Shown here piece after piece: positions 1-6,032 of a DNA stretch of 13,320 nt (positions are counted from its first letter, which is position 1; each line of letters begins with the position of its first letter). Under the pieces are notes generated by a model. It made no database searches and was not told the DNA's origin. It saw nothing but the letters and a program-made list of their open reading frames with translations. This DNA is from Methylocystaceae bacterium (lineage in GTDB: Bacteria > Pseudomonadota > Alphaproteobacteria > Rhizobiales > Beijerinckiaceae), in assembly GCA_003152255.1 (NCBI GenBank), contig PLZT01000081.1, positions 1 through 13,320 of the forward strand, read 5' to 3'. The position numbers and the translations under genes were made by a program.

Positions 1-1205
1 AAACGCCGCTTACGCTCGCCGCTGATCTCGCGGCCGAGCGTCTCGCATCCTTCGATGGCGCGGTCAAGCAGCTCGAAGGCTCGGTCGAGACGCTGCAAAT
101 TCGTATTCTCGAAGCCTTCGACAACTACGGCAAAGGCAATGGCGCGCTGACCGAGTTTACACGCGCGCTGACAAGCGGAACGAATGCACTGATCAATGTG
201 CCAGATCCAATAGCGCGGCTAGGAACCGAAGCCACAATCGCCGCAGCCGCGATGGTGACGCTGCGCGGCGCTGGCGTCATCTCCGGCGGCATGGGCCTCA
301 CAGGGCTCGCCGGGACGATAAACGCTACCGTTGGGGCATTCGGCCCGCTTCTCGCCATCCTCAGCGCGCTGTCGGTCTGGTATGAGGCGACAAGCTGGCT
401 ACACGCCTATCGCCGCGACCACGGCCAACTCGCGCCATCGGAGCAAGAGCAGGGCGAGAACAAGCACGACGTGTTCGGACGCATGCACGGTCTCAAGGGC
501 GGCAGCGGCGTCGGCCCCGGCGAAATGTCCGCTGATGAGGTTCATCGCGCTGATCATCCATCGATCCGTCGTGGCTCGCGCGGAAACAGCCCATTCATTC
601 CAGGCCGCGAGGGCGCTGGCGGCAGCGGCGGTGGCGATGGAAAGGGAAGATACTCTGTAGCACAGGCGGCGGCTCTTATAAGACATGCGGGAGGAACAGA
701 GGCGGAGGCCAGAGCATTAGGCGCTCTTGTGGGACAGGAAAGCGAAGGCAATCCAAGAAACGCTAATTTGAATGGCGAGCATTCGATTGGTCTTTGGCAA
801 ATAAACCAAAATGCTCATCATGGTGCATTTGGCACAGATGAAGAACTAATGAATCCAGAAACAAATGCAAAAGCGGCATTGGCATTATACCGTAGACGAG
901 GAAATCTAGGGGATTGGGCAAATACTATCAATACTGACAGATACAAGAGAGATTTAGCAGAAGCCGGTAGAGGAGCTGGCCACGCTGGCGGCGGCATCGT
1001 CTCTTCGGCGGAGGCCGCGCCGGTCTCGCCCGATTTCGACCATGGCCCGATCGACGCCTATCACCGCAAGGTCAAAGCCGTGAAGGCTGATCTTGAGGAG
1101 ATGCACGAAATGACCGTGCGCCCGAGCGTGAATTCTCGTCTCGGCGGGCTCCTCGGCAAGACGCAGCGCGGGCATTTCTCGACGGCTGGCGTCCAGGGGG
1201 ATTAA
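1..1205 (+). CDS. Phage tail tape-measure protein, C-terminal part, with internal lysozyme-like domain (5' partial)
   Basis: The frame beginning at base 3 is open from the window edge, so the start lies upstream; about 400 residues are visible. Order: a heptad-like N-terminal stretch; an Ala/Gly-rich hydrophobic region at about residues 77-130, typical of tape-measure proteins that span the inner membrane during DNA entry; a Gly-rich linker; a lysozyme/transglycosylase-like domain at about residues 215-326; and a hydrophilic tail. The lytic domain shows the family pattern ESEGNP...NGEHSIGLWQIN, with the likely catalytic Glu encoded at 738-740. Tape-measure proteins set tail length, and such domains open peptidoglycan during infection. 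The position immediately before gpU, gpX and gpD matches gene T of P2-like tails. The lytic domain is compositionally foreign to its flanks. The tape-measure role is inferred from context and composition; the lytic domain is read from motifs. Confidence 0.8.
   Translation, partial: TPLTLAADLAAERLASFDGAVKQLEGSVETLQIRILEAFDNYGKGNGALTEFTRALTSGTNALINVPDPIARLGTEATIAAAAMVTLRGAGVISGGMGLTGLAGTINATVGAFGPLLAILSALSVWYEATSWLHAYRRDHGQLAPSEQEQGENKHDVFGRMHGLKGGSGVGPGEMSADEVHRADHPSIRRGSRGNSPFIPGREGAGGSGGGDGKGRYSVAQAAALIRHAGGTEAEARALGALVGQESEGNPRNANLNGEHSIGLWQINQNAHHGAFGTDEELMNPETNAKAALALYRRRGNLGDWANTINTDRYKRDLAEAGRGAGHAGGGIVSSAEAAPVSPDFDHGPIDAYHRKVKAVKADLEEMHEMTVRPSVNSRLGGLLGKTQRGHFSTAGVQGD
645..980 (+). other. 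AT-rich lysozyme-domain cassette inside the tape-measure gene
   Basis: This stretch is visibly AT-richer than the surrounding gene: bases 781-900 are 40 percent GC by hand count, while 241-300 are 75 percent. It also uses AGA and other A/T-ending codons that are scarce on both sides. Its borders match the lysozyme-like domain, which lies between Gly-rich linkers. The simplest reading is a domain brought in from a lower-GC source and joined in frame. Confidence 0.7.
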
Positions 1206-1468
1206 GGCTGGCTCTTCGGCGAGACTCTGAAAAGCGTCATCAAGGCGATGATCGCCCACATCACGACAATCACCCAAAACGCGCCTCCAAAAAACAATGC
1301 GATGAAATGGCCGTCGATACCGAAAGCCTGCCCGATTCTGTTGGAGAGCGCGGTCAGCGAGACGCCAAGCTCTTGCAACGCCGCCGCGAATTCAGGGCTC
1401 GGGTTGGATGCGGAGAAGCAAATCCAGGCGAGCAAAAGCAAAAAGACGGCTGAAAACAATCGTTTCAT
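1202..1468 (-). CDS. Small membrane protein, moron-like, inserted between tape measure and gpU
   Basis: This 88-residue protein is not recognised by family. It starts with Lys-Arg and a hydrophobic stretch (residues 4-20) that could be a signal peptide or first membrane segment. A polar middle follows, then a strong membrane segment at about 54-80 ending in basic residues. A GGAG lies 7 bases before the ATG, supporting a real gene. It is the only leftward gene among the tail genes and its stop overlaps the tape-measure stop. An isolated, oppositely oriented small gene in a structural operon is typical of morons (lysogeny cargo). A weak TATAAG box lies upstream on the minus strand at 1506-1511, without a clear -35. 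Holin-like or superinfection-exclusion roles are possible but unsupported. Confidence 0.6.
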   Translation of the reverse strand: MKRLFSAVFLLLLAWICFSASNPSPEFAAALQELGVSLTALSNRIGQAFGIDGHFIALFFGGAFWVIVVMWAIIALMTLFRVSPKSQP

Positions 1469-1492
1469 TTGAGTTCTCCGGTTTGCGGATGT

Positions 1493-1498
1493 AGGAGG
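1493..1498 (+). promoter_or_regulatory. Strong Shine-Dalgarno AGGAGG that decides the gpU start
   Basis: A perfect AGGAGG ends 5 bases before ATC at 1504. No ATG, GTG, TTG or CTG lies in frame between the in-frame stop at 1492-1494 and the ATG at 1630. The site therefore supports initiation at ATC. Confidence 0.7.
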
Positions 1499-1503
1499 CG
1501 GAA

Positions 1504-1947
1504 ATCTTATACAATCTCGGTCCCCTCACCATAGACACGTTTCCCTTTGAAACCCACGAAGTCAACCGTCGCAGCGGCGCGGACTTCGCGCCAAAGGACA
1601 TCGTTGGAGCGCAACGCCCGCGCGAGTTCATGGGCGAGGGAGACGAGCGGTTCGCGATCATCGGCACGCTTTTCCCGCTCCGCATGGCGCAGCTTTACGG
1701 CCAAAGCGGGCTCGACGAATTGCAGACGCTCGACACGATCCGCAAGGCCGGCCAGCCGCAAATCCTTGTGCGCGGCGACGGCGCGAACCTCGGCTGGTTT
1801 CTGGTCGAAGAAGTGCATGAGAAAAATACGCGGCTGATGGCGACCGGCATCGGTCAGATCATCGAATACGAGATCAGCCTCGTCAAATCGCCGACAGCCG
1901 CGAGTGCGCAATCGATGCTCGACGTCATCTTTGGGCTGCTGTCATGA
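1504..1947 (+). CDS. Phage tail protein gpU family, probable ATC start
   Basis: This is a P2 gpU-like tail-completion protein of 147 residues; gpU acts at the head-proximal end of the tail tube. From the ATC the protein begins (M)LYNLGPLTIDTFPFETHEV, which matches the usual gpU N-terminus, and continues into REFMGEGDERFAIIGTLFP and an LVRGDG..LGWF motif. Both are characteristic of the family. The first in-frame ATG, at 1630, would delete 42 residues of the conserved domain. The upstream reading has family-like sequence right up to the ATC, and an AGGAGG sits 5 bases before it, so I place the start there. The stop overlaps the gpX start as ATGA. A start-codon mutation or sequencing error (ATG to ATC) is the main alternative. 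Confidence 0.85.
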   Translation: MLYNLGPLTIDTFPFETHEVNRRSGADFAPKDIVGAQRPREFMGEGDERFAIIGTLFPLRMAQLYGQSGLDELQTLDTIRKAGQPQILVRGDGANLGWFLVEEVHEKNTRLMATGIGQIIEYEISLVKSPTAASAQSMLDVIFGLLS

Positions 1948-2177
1948 CGACAAAAACACTCACGATCCCCAATTCCATCACGCCGGTTGACCTACTGCTG
2001 TTCAAGGCAAACGGTTCCGAGGTCGCCGGCCTCGTGGAGCAAACGCTGGCCGATCCGCGCAACCGCTGGCTTGGGGCGTTTGGCCCGTTTCCGCCGCGTG
2101 GGACCATCGTGACCTTTGAGCAGCCCGTTCCGATTTCGCAACAGCCGGCGAGAACCACGACCCGGCTTTACGACTGA
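1944..2177 (+). CDS. Phage tail protein X (gpX family)
   Basis: This 77-residue protein resembles P2 gpX (Phage_tail_X), a small LysM-like tail protein needed for tail assembly. Visible family features are the VDLLLFKANGSEVAGLVEQTL opening region and a later LGAFGPFPPRGTIVTF segment, which corresponds to the usual LGP.LP.GT.V.LP pattern. It overlaps gpU by ATGA and shares one base with the gpD start (TGATG), so translation is probably coupled through U, X and D. Family members often carry a clearer NPGLA motif; here the same place reads DPRNRWLG, slightly divergent. Confidence 0.85.
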   Translation: MTTKTLTIPNSITPVDLLLFKANGSEVAGLVEQTLADPRNRWLGAFGPFPPRGTIVTFEQPVPISQQPARTTTRLYD

Positions 2178-3298
2178 TGCACGTCCCGACCTATTCGATC
2201 AGCATCGACGGTAACGATGTCACGTCTAACTTCGATCCGCTTCTCATTACGCTCAGAATCGTCGACACGGACGGCGGCAAGGCCGACACGTTCAGTTGCG
2301 AACTCGACGACGCGGACGGCCATATCGAATTGCCGCGCATCGGCGCGGTTGTTCAGGCCGGCATGGGATGGTCGGACAGCGGCTCTGTTGTGATGTTCAA
2401 CGGCTTTGTCGATGAGGTCCGCTCGACCGGCGCGCGTGGCCAAGGCCATCTGTTACAGATTGACGCCAAGAGCGCAAATATGCGCGACAATCTCAAGCAG
2501 CCGGCGCAGCGTCATAAGGACAACGCAAAATTCAGCGACGTGGCGACGCAATGGGGCCAAGCGGCCGGGCTCTCCAGTGTGAAGGTCGATGACGCAATCG
2601 GCTCAATCCAGCGCGCCTATTGGGCGATGGGGCATGAGTCCTTTCTCGTATGGGGCACGCGCATCGCCAAGGAACTCGGCGCGACGTTCAAAATCATGGG
2701 GGGTACCGGCGTTTTCGTGAAGCGGTCCAGCGGCACGTCCACCTCCGGCAAGCCGCTGACGCCGATCAATGCGGTCTATGGCGACAATCTGATTTCATGG
2801 TCGCTCGCTCCGGTTTTGTCGCGCCCGGAATATCAGAAGTTTCTGACGCGCTGGTATGACACGAAGGCCGCGAAATGGATGTCCGAGTCCGTTGACGCCC
2901 TCTCGCAAGACAGCGCGAGCGGCGGCGTCACCGCGCAGCTCTCGCACAAGCGCCAGCACGCCAACAAAGACAACGCCAGCAACCAGTCCGGCTCAAACTC
3001 AATCGAGTCTGATCGCGACAAGGGCGGCGGGACGGTGACGATCCAAGGCAACCCGGACGCGGCATCGCAGGCGCCGTGCATCGTCTCCGGCGTTCGCCCC
3101 GGCGTTGACGGGACATATCGCATCGAGACCGCGACGCACGATCTCACGCGCGGCAAGAGCTACACGACGGAGCTGGCGCTAAAACAGCCGTCCGGGTCGG
3201 CGGGGACGGATAGCCGCGGCGCTCCCGGCGGCTCGTCTGGTTCTGCTACGCCGGGTGGATCATCCGGCTCCGCGCCGGCCGGCGGAACAACACCGTAA
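2177..3298 (+). CDS. Phage late control gpD-like baseplate hub protein
   Basis: This 373-residue protein resembles P2 gpD (Phage_GPD), the baseplate hub that links the tail tube to the spike. The N-terminal part reads as the hub fold: a Y.I.IDG.DVTSNF.PLLI.L.I.D opening, a DTFSCELDD segment, then ELPRIGAVVQAGMGW and a FNGFVDEV motif. The middle contains FLVWGTRIAKELGATFKI, as in the second hub domain. The end (about residue 340 onward) is a low-complexity Gly/Ser/Ala/Thr/Pro tail, probably disordered. Length is close to P2 gpD. The order after gpX fits P2-like tails. Despite the historical name, a structural role is expected rather than transcriptional control. Confidence 0.87.
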   Translation: MHVPTYSISIDGNDVTSNFDPLLITLRIVDTDGGKADTFSCELDDADGHIELPRIGAVVQAGMGWSDSGSVVMFNGFVDEVRSTGARGQGHLLQIDAKSANMRDNLKQPAQRHKDNAKFSDVATQWGQAAGLSSVKVDDAIGSIQRAYWAMGHESFLVWGTRIAKELGATFKIMGGTGVFVKRSSGTSTSGKPLTPINAVYGDNLISWSLAPVLSRPEYQKFLTRWYDTKAAKWMSESVDALSQDSASGGVTAQLSHKRQHANKDNASNQSGSNSIESDRDKGGGTVTIQGNPDAASQAPCIVSGVRPGVDGTYRIETATHDLTRGKSYTTELALKQPSGSAGTDSRGAPGGSSGSATPGGSSGSAPAGGTTP

Positions 3299-3321
3299 TT
3301 CTCACGAAAATAGGTGGTCAA

Positions 3322-3921
3322 ATGACATCCTTCACACTGACAAATATCGGTTGGGTAGACTTAGGCCCAGGGCCAATGGTCGTGCGACTGAATTCGGGCG
3401 GCGGCGCTTACCTTTCGGTCGGGGCGTCGGCGCCGTCATGGGGAGCGTCTGGCTCGCCGCTTGGCGTGTCGTCCGGCAATCCAACATCCGCGTCGCTCAG
3501 TGGAACATCACACGTTTGGGCTCGCGCGGCGACAATCTCAGGCGCTCAGGTCAGTCTGACGACGTTTGTCGCCGGCCAGGGCGGAGGTTCGCCGCCGCCG
3601 GTGATATTGCCAATTCCGCCGCTGGAAGTGGCCACGCCAACGCCGGCCGCGATCTATTCCGGCCAAATCAAGATCGCGACCACGAACACCGCCGTCGCGT
3701 TGCCGTCGCAAGCCTTTTCCAACGGCCTCGTTGTCAAAGCTAAAAACACGAATGTGGGCAACGGCTTTGTCGGACCATCTGGTGTAACCGCGACTGATGA
3801 CGGAACCGGTAATGGGTATCGACTTCTTCCGGGCGAAGCATGGTCGGGAGCGCCCGCAAATGCCTCGGCGGTCTACGTCAACGGCACCATCGGCGATATC
3901 TACTATTGGACGGGGAACTGA
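3322..3921 (+). CDS. Beta-rich phage structural protein, probable tail-tip or receptor-binding accessory
   Basis: This 199-residue protein is not assigned to a named family. It has two Gly/Ser/Thr-rich beta-like halves split by a Pro-rich linker (about residues 90-107, PPPVILPIPPLE). The C-terminal half has a recurring phage layout: alternating strands, an N.G...VGPSGVTAT segment, an RLLPGEAWS turn and a YVNGTIGDIYYWTGN ending, as in small beta-barrel decoration or fibre domains. It lies directly between gpD and a fibre-like gene, and AGGTGG precedes the start. A role at the distal tail or in host binding is inferred from position and composition only. Confidence 0.6.
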   Translation: MTSFTLTNIGWVDLGPGPMVVRLNSGGGAYLSVGASAPSWGASGSPLGVSSGNPTSASLSGTSHVWARAATISGAQVSLTTFVAGQGGGSPPPVILPIPPLEVATPTPAAIYSGQIKIATTNTAVALPSQAFSNGLVVKAKNTNVGNGFVGPSGVTATDDGTGNGYRLLPGEAWSGAPANASAVYVNGTIGDIYYWTGN

Positions 3922-3924
3922 ACC

Positions 3925-4920
3925 ATGAAGAAGATTCTCGCGATTCTCCCGCCACTCATCTTGTTCTCGACATTCGCTTTCGCCACTCCTCCGGCCATAC
4001 CCCCCGGTGCGCCTGCCCTCCCGCTTTCTGGCGGTCATGTCGTGGGGCCAATTATCTCAGGCTCCGGGGCTGGCGACGTTGACGATAATCTCCAAGAGTT
4101 TACACGCACCGCCACAAATCCCCTGTCGAACGGGGGCTCTCACGCCTCGCGAGACATCACCAATTACACGCCGGCCGGATCATCCGGCGGGTATGCGTCC
4201 TATGACAGTATTCCAGTTTATGGCGGCTCCATCGCGAGCAATCATTTTCACGCTTTCCAGGCGCGTCCGCAGCTAAACTTATCGGCGGCGCTTTCGGATG
4301 CCTCCGGTTTTACTTGGCAACCCACCGTTACCGGCACGGTGGCAGTTGGCGTTTCCTACGGCGTGCATATGTTTGACGCTCTTGGAACCGGACCAATAAC
4401 GTCGCAAGTTGGGATATGGTGCGAGATTCTGACGCGAGGGTCATCCAACTACTGCCTTTATAATGCTGGCTCCGCGACCAATTACCTGGGAGCCGGCCTC
4501 ACACAGATTGGCACGGGAGGCCAACTGCGTTTTCCATCTTCGTTCTCATCCTATGGCGCGCTGCTAGGCCACGATGGGACGGGGAACGTCATAGATAATC
4601 CGAGACTTGCCTATATTAATGGTGCATTAAGCTTAAATGGCACGGTGTCACCGTCAGTATCACTCTGCGGAACATCGCCGGCAATTAGTGGACACGATAA
4701 TAGCTTCACCCTGACGATGGGAAGCGCTACTACAACGTGCTCAGTTACTTTTGGAACAGTATGGGTGGTGGCTCCAAATGTTTGTGTTGCGATGCCTACC
4801 AATTCCGCTGCAGCCGCGACCGGGACAACTGGTCTATATGTGGCGTCAATAACAACGTCGGTTATCACGTTCACTGGATTGAACCTAGCTGGCGCGTCCT
4901 ATGGCGTGCATTGCATGTAA
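3925..4920 (+). CDS. Tail-fibre-like protein with N-terminal signal peptide
   Basis: This 331-residue protein begins MKKILAILPPLILFSTFAFA followed by TPPAIPP, a textbook Sec signal peptide with an A-x-A cleavage site near residue 20. A Pro-rich linker follows, then an LSGGHVVGPIISG segment like many phage fibre proteins. The long Gly/Ser/Thr-rich body ends in a domain with spaced cysteines (SLCGTSP, TTTCSVTF, PNVC) and a YGVHCM terminus. That C-terminal pattern is common in fibre or spike proteins of alphaproteobacterial prophages. The 3' third is AT-richer than the 5' part, consistent with exchange of host-recognition domains. A signal peptide is unusual for a protein that would assemble in the cytoplasm. 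It could instead be an exported lysogeny factor, or the N-terminus could be retained in the tail. Confidence 0.65.
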   Translation: MKKILAILPPLILFSTFAFATPPAIPPGAPALPLSGGHVVGPIISGSGAGDVDDNLQEFTRTATNPLSNGGSHASRDITNYTPAGSSGGYASYDSIPVYGGSIASNHFHAFQARPQLNLSAALSDASGFTWQPTVTGTVAVGVSYGVHMFDALGTGPITSQVGIWCEILTRGSSNYCLYNAGSATNYLGAGLTQIGTGGQLRFPSSFSSYGALLGHDGTGNVIDNPRLAYINGALSLNGTVSPSVSLCGTSPAISGHDNSFTLTMGSATTTCSVTFGTVWVVAPNVCVAMPTNSAAAATGTTGLYVASITTSVITFTGLNLAGASYGVHCM

Positions 4921-4941
4921 GCATGGCGGAAGGGGCTTGTA

Positions 4942-5070
4942 ATGGATGGATGGCGCTTCCAATGGCCGGCGGTGGTCAGTTCCGTTCTTCTCACAATTCC
5001 GAGCTGCCCTTTTGCTACCCACTGCAATAATCGGCCGCTGCCGCCAAATCGTGCGCTCGTGAGGATGTGA
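4942..5070 (+). CDS. Small exported or lipoprotein-like peptide, 42 residues
   Basis: A short frame begins at ATG 4942 with AAGGGG 7 bases upstream and ends 3 bases before the next small gene. The product has a hydrophobic segment at residues 9-21 (PAVVSSVLLTIPS), a Cys at 22, a second Cys at 28, and a short Pro/Asn/Arg-rich end (NNRPLPPNRALVRM). The shape, a short leader then Cys then a proline-rich tail, recalls outer-membrane spanins (Rz1). The residue before the -1 Ser is Pro, however, so this is not a canonical lipobox. It was chosen as real because of its ribosome site and tight packing with its neighbours. Confidence 0.4.
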   Translation: MDGWRFQWPAVVSSVLLTIPSCPFATHCNNRPLPPNRALVRM

Positions 5071-5073
5071 CCA

Positions 5074-5172
5074 ATGGAGCGCGCGCCGTTGTCCTTCAGA
5101 GCGCGCTTCGCATGGACGGTCGCCGCCGTCATGATGCGGGTTCTGTGGGGGAAGCGGGCGCGGCGGCTGTGA
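5074..5172 (+). CDS. Small basic single-span membrane peptide, 32 residues
   Basis: The ATG lies 8 bases after GAGGA and 3 bases after the preceding stop. The product has one hydrophobic segment (FAWTVAAVMMRVLW) bounded by Arg-rich ends (RARF before, KRARRL after). It ends just before the convergent regulator gene at 5178. No family is recognised. It could be a phage membrane peptide of the lysis or exclusion type, or a fortuitous frame; the clean ribosome site favours a gene. Confidence 0.4.
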   Translation: MERAPLSFRARFAWTVAAVMMRVLWGKRARRL

Positions 5173-5177
5173 GGGCT

Positions 5178-5411
5178 CTATCCCTTCATTTGCACGCCGG
5201 GGCGGCCGTGGTTCAAGAACTCGACGCCTTGGGCCTCCAACGCATGTTGCACTTTGGCGATAGTCTTCGCGAGGCTGTCGAGCTGCTCAAGCCCTTTGCC
5301 TTCCATCGTCGTCAAGGTGTTCATGTGAACGCCGCAAGCCCTTGAAAGCTCCGCCCGCGACATTCCGATAAGCCCTCGCGCCGCTGTGATTTGCGCCCCG
5401 CATGTTAGCAT
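5178..5411 (-). CDS. XRE-family helix-turn-helix regulator
   Basis: This short DNA-binding protein (77 residues from ATG 5411) belongs to the single-domain XRE group common in alphaproteobacterial phages and chromosomes. The family pattern is clear: QITAARGLIGMSRAEL at the start, the recognition region SRACGVHMNTLTTME, and the ending ALEAQGVEFLNHGRPGVQMKG, which corresponds to the frequent ALE.AGV.F...GPGV signature. A longer reading from TTG 5447 adds 12 residues without a good ribosome site, so I prefer ATG 5411, where the family usually begins. It is leftward, alone among rightward genes, and divergent from the small genes at 5516. It may regulate itself and the downstream lysis region; targets are not known. 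Confidence 0.85.
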   Translation of the reverse strand: MLTCGAQITAARGLIGMSRAELSRACGVHMNTLTTMEGKGLEQLDSLAKTIAKVQHALEAQGVEFLNHGRPGVQMKG

Positions 5412-5515
5412 GACTGTTAATATCTCACATTCGATGTTGCATTTCAACCCGCGTGAGGGTAAATTATAATCCTCAATATCTGGTTAACGCATGCCTGCAA
5501 CCGGAGGATGGAGCG
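5412..5515. promoter_or_regulatory. Divergent control region between the XRE gene and the small lysis-region genes
   Basis: This AT-rich island separates the leftward regulator from the rightward genes. Bases 5463-5470 read ATTATAAT, which holds a perfect TATAAT on the plus strand (5465-5470) and another on the minus strand (5468 to 5463). Good -35 boxes at the usual spacing are not evident on either strand. A regulator-controlled divergent promoter is plausible; the operator is not identified. Confidence 0.4.
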
Positions 5516-5617
5516 ATGCTCATCGAACACGTTGATCTGGTCTACTTGCAGCTGTTCGCCGTCGTGGCGCTCGGTTTATCGACGGGGTTTGCGGCCGAAT
5601 GGATCAAACGCGCGTGA
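5516..5617 (+). CDS. Single-span membrane peptide, 33 residues
   Basis: A GGAGGATGGAG stretch precedes the ATG, giving a good ribosome site. The product (MLIEHVDLVYLQLFAVVALG, then LSTGFAAEWIKRA) has one membrane segment at about residues 8-26 and a basic end. It is the first rightward gene after the divergent control region. It is followed within 10 bases by another short membrane gene. A holin-type or other small phage membrane function is possible because the endolysin lies downstream, but no family is recognised. Confidence 0.55.
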   Translation: MLIEHVDLVYLQLFAVVALGLSTGFAAEWIKRA

Positions 5618-5626
5618 GGTAGCGAG

Positions 5627-5758
5627 ATGATCAATCCTGACCAGTGGCGCATCCTTCAACTAATCATCAATGCCGGCGGGTGTCTGGTCGCGGCGATTTT
5701 CGTCTCTAAACTGGCGCGCGATCTTTGGCCTGTAATTTCCGAAGCTTTGGCTCGCTGA
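5627..5758 (+). CDS. Single-span membrane peptide, 43 residues
   Basis: The ATG follows GAGG, which overlaps the stop of the preceding gene (TGAGG), suggesting coupled translation. The product begins MINPDQWRILQLIINAGG and carries a hydrophobic segment at about residues 10-28, then a mixed amphipathic end (KLARDLWPVISEALAR). With the 33-residue neighbour it forms a pair of tiny membrane proteins upstream of the endolysin, an arrangement seen for holin or holin/antiholin pairs. This is inferred from size and position only. Confidence 0.55.
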   Translation: MINPDQWRILQLIINAGGCLVAAIFVSKLARDLWPVISEALAR

Positions 5759-5761
5759 TCG

Positions 5762-5830
5762 ATGCTCCCGCAAGATCACACCACGCTCTGCCGGCTGAGA
5801 GCATTTGTCATTCAGACTTGGATCCGATGA
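5762..5830 (+). CDS. Possible 22-residue leader-like peptide
   Basis: A short frame starts 3 bases after the preceding stop and overlaps the next start (ATGA). No ribosome site is visible, so it would rely on re-initiation. The product is basic and has no recognised features. It is listed only because it completes an unbroken chain of coupled frames. Confidence 0.2.
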   Translation: MLPQDHTTLCRLRAFVIQTWIR

Positions 5831-5919
5831 ACCGCGCCGACTTCCTCGAAATCGTGCGCGAGTATTGCGACAGCGAAACTGAAAATAAAACCTACGGCAA
5901 CCGAAGGACCGAACGATGA
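5827..5919 (+). CDS. Small hypothetical phage peptide, 30 residues
   Basis: The product begins MNRADFLEIVREYCDSETEN and ends with a basic stretch. It starts in an ATGA overlap and ends in an ATGA overlap with the truncated endolysin start at 5916. This suggests it was the original upstream neighbour of the endolysin before the insertion. The ribosome site is weak (TTGGAT about 6 bases upstream). The mixed acidic N-terminal helix looks protein-like. No function can be given. Confidence 0.35.
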   Translation: MNRADFLEIVREYCDSETENKTYGNRRTER

Positions 5920-5969
5920 GCCTTCCCCCTTTGAAATGGCGACCGTCGCCGAACTTCTCCTGCTTATAA
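5916..5969 (+). pseudogene. Remnant of an endolysin 5' end (duplicate of the start of the amidase gene)
   Basis: The 17-residue frame MSLPPLKWRPSPNFSCL stops at TAA 5967-5969. It matches the first residues of the amidase at 6573 (MLPPLKWKPSPNFSS), with 13 of about 15 aligned residues identical. The nucleotide differences fall mostly at third positions, plus a few codon swaps, so the two copies diverged as coding sequence. It has its own ribosome site (AAGGA) and an ATGA overlap with the preceding gene, as a working gene would. It is best read as the stump of the resident endolysin, cut off by the insertion of the HNH gene. Confidence 0.75.
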
Positions 5970-6032
5970 ATAGCGAAGCCGCCGGGCGTTTGCGCGCCGC
6001 GACGGCCTCTAACGCAAACCAGTGAGGCTGGA

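Noticed and set aside
1507..1911. Minus-strand 134-residue open frame over gpU
   Set aside because: It is antisense to the conserved gpU protein, has no ribosome site of note, and its Arg/Asp/Ala-rich composition is typical of a shadow frame in high-GC DNA.
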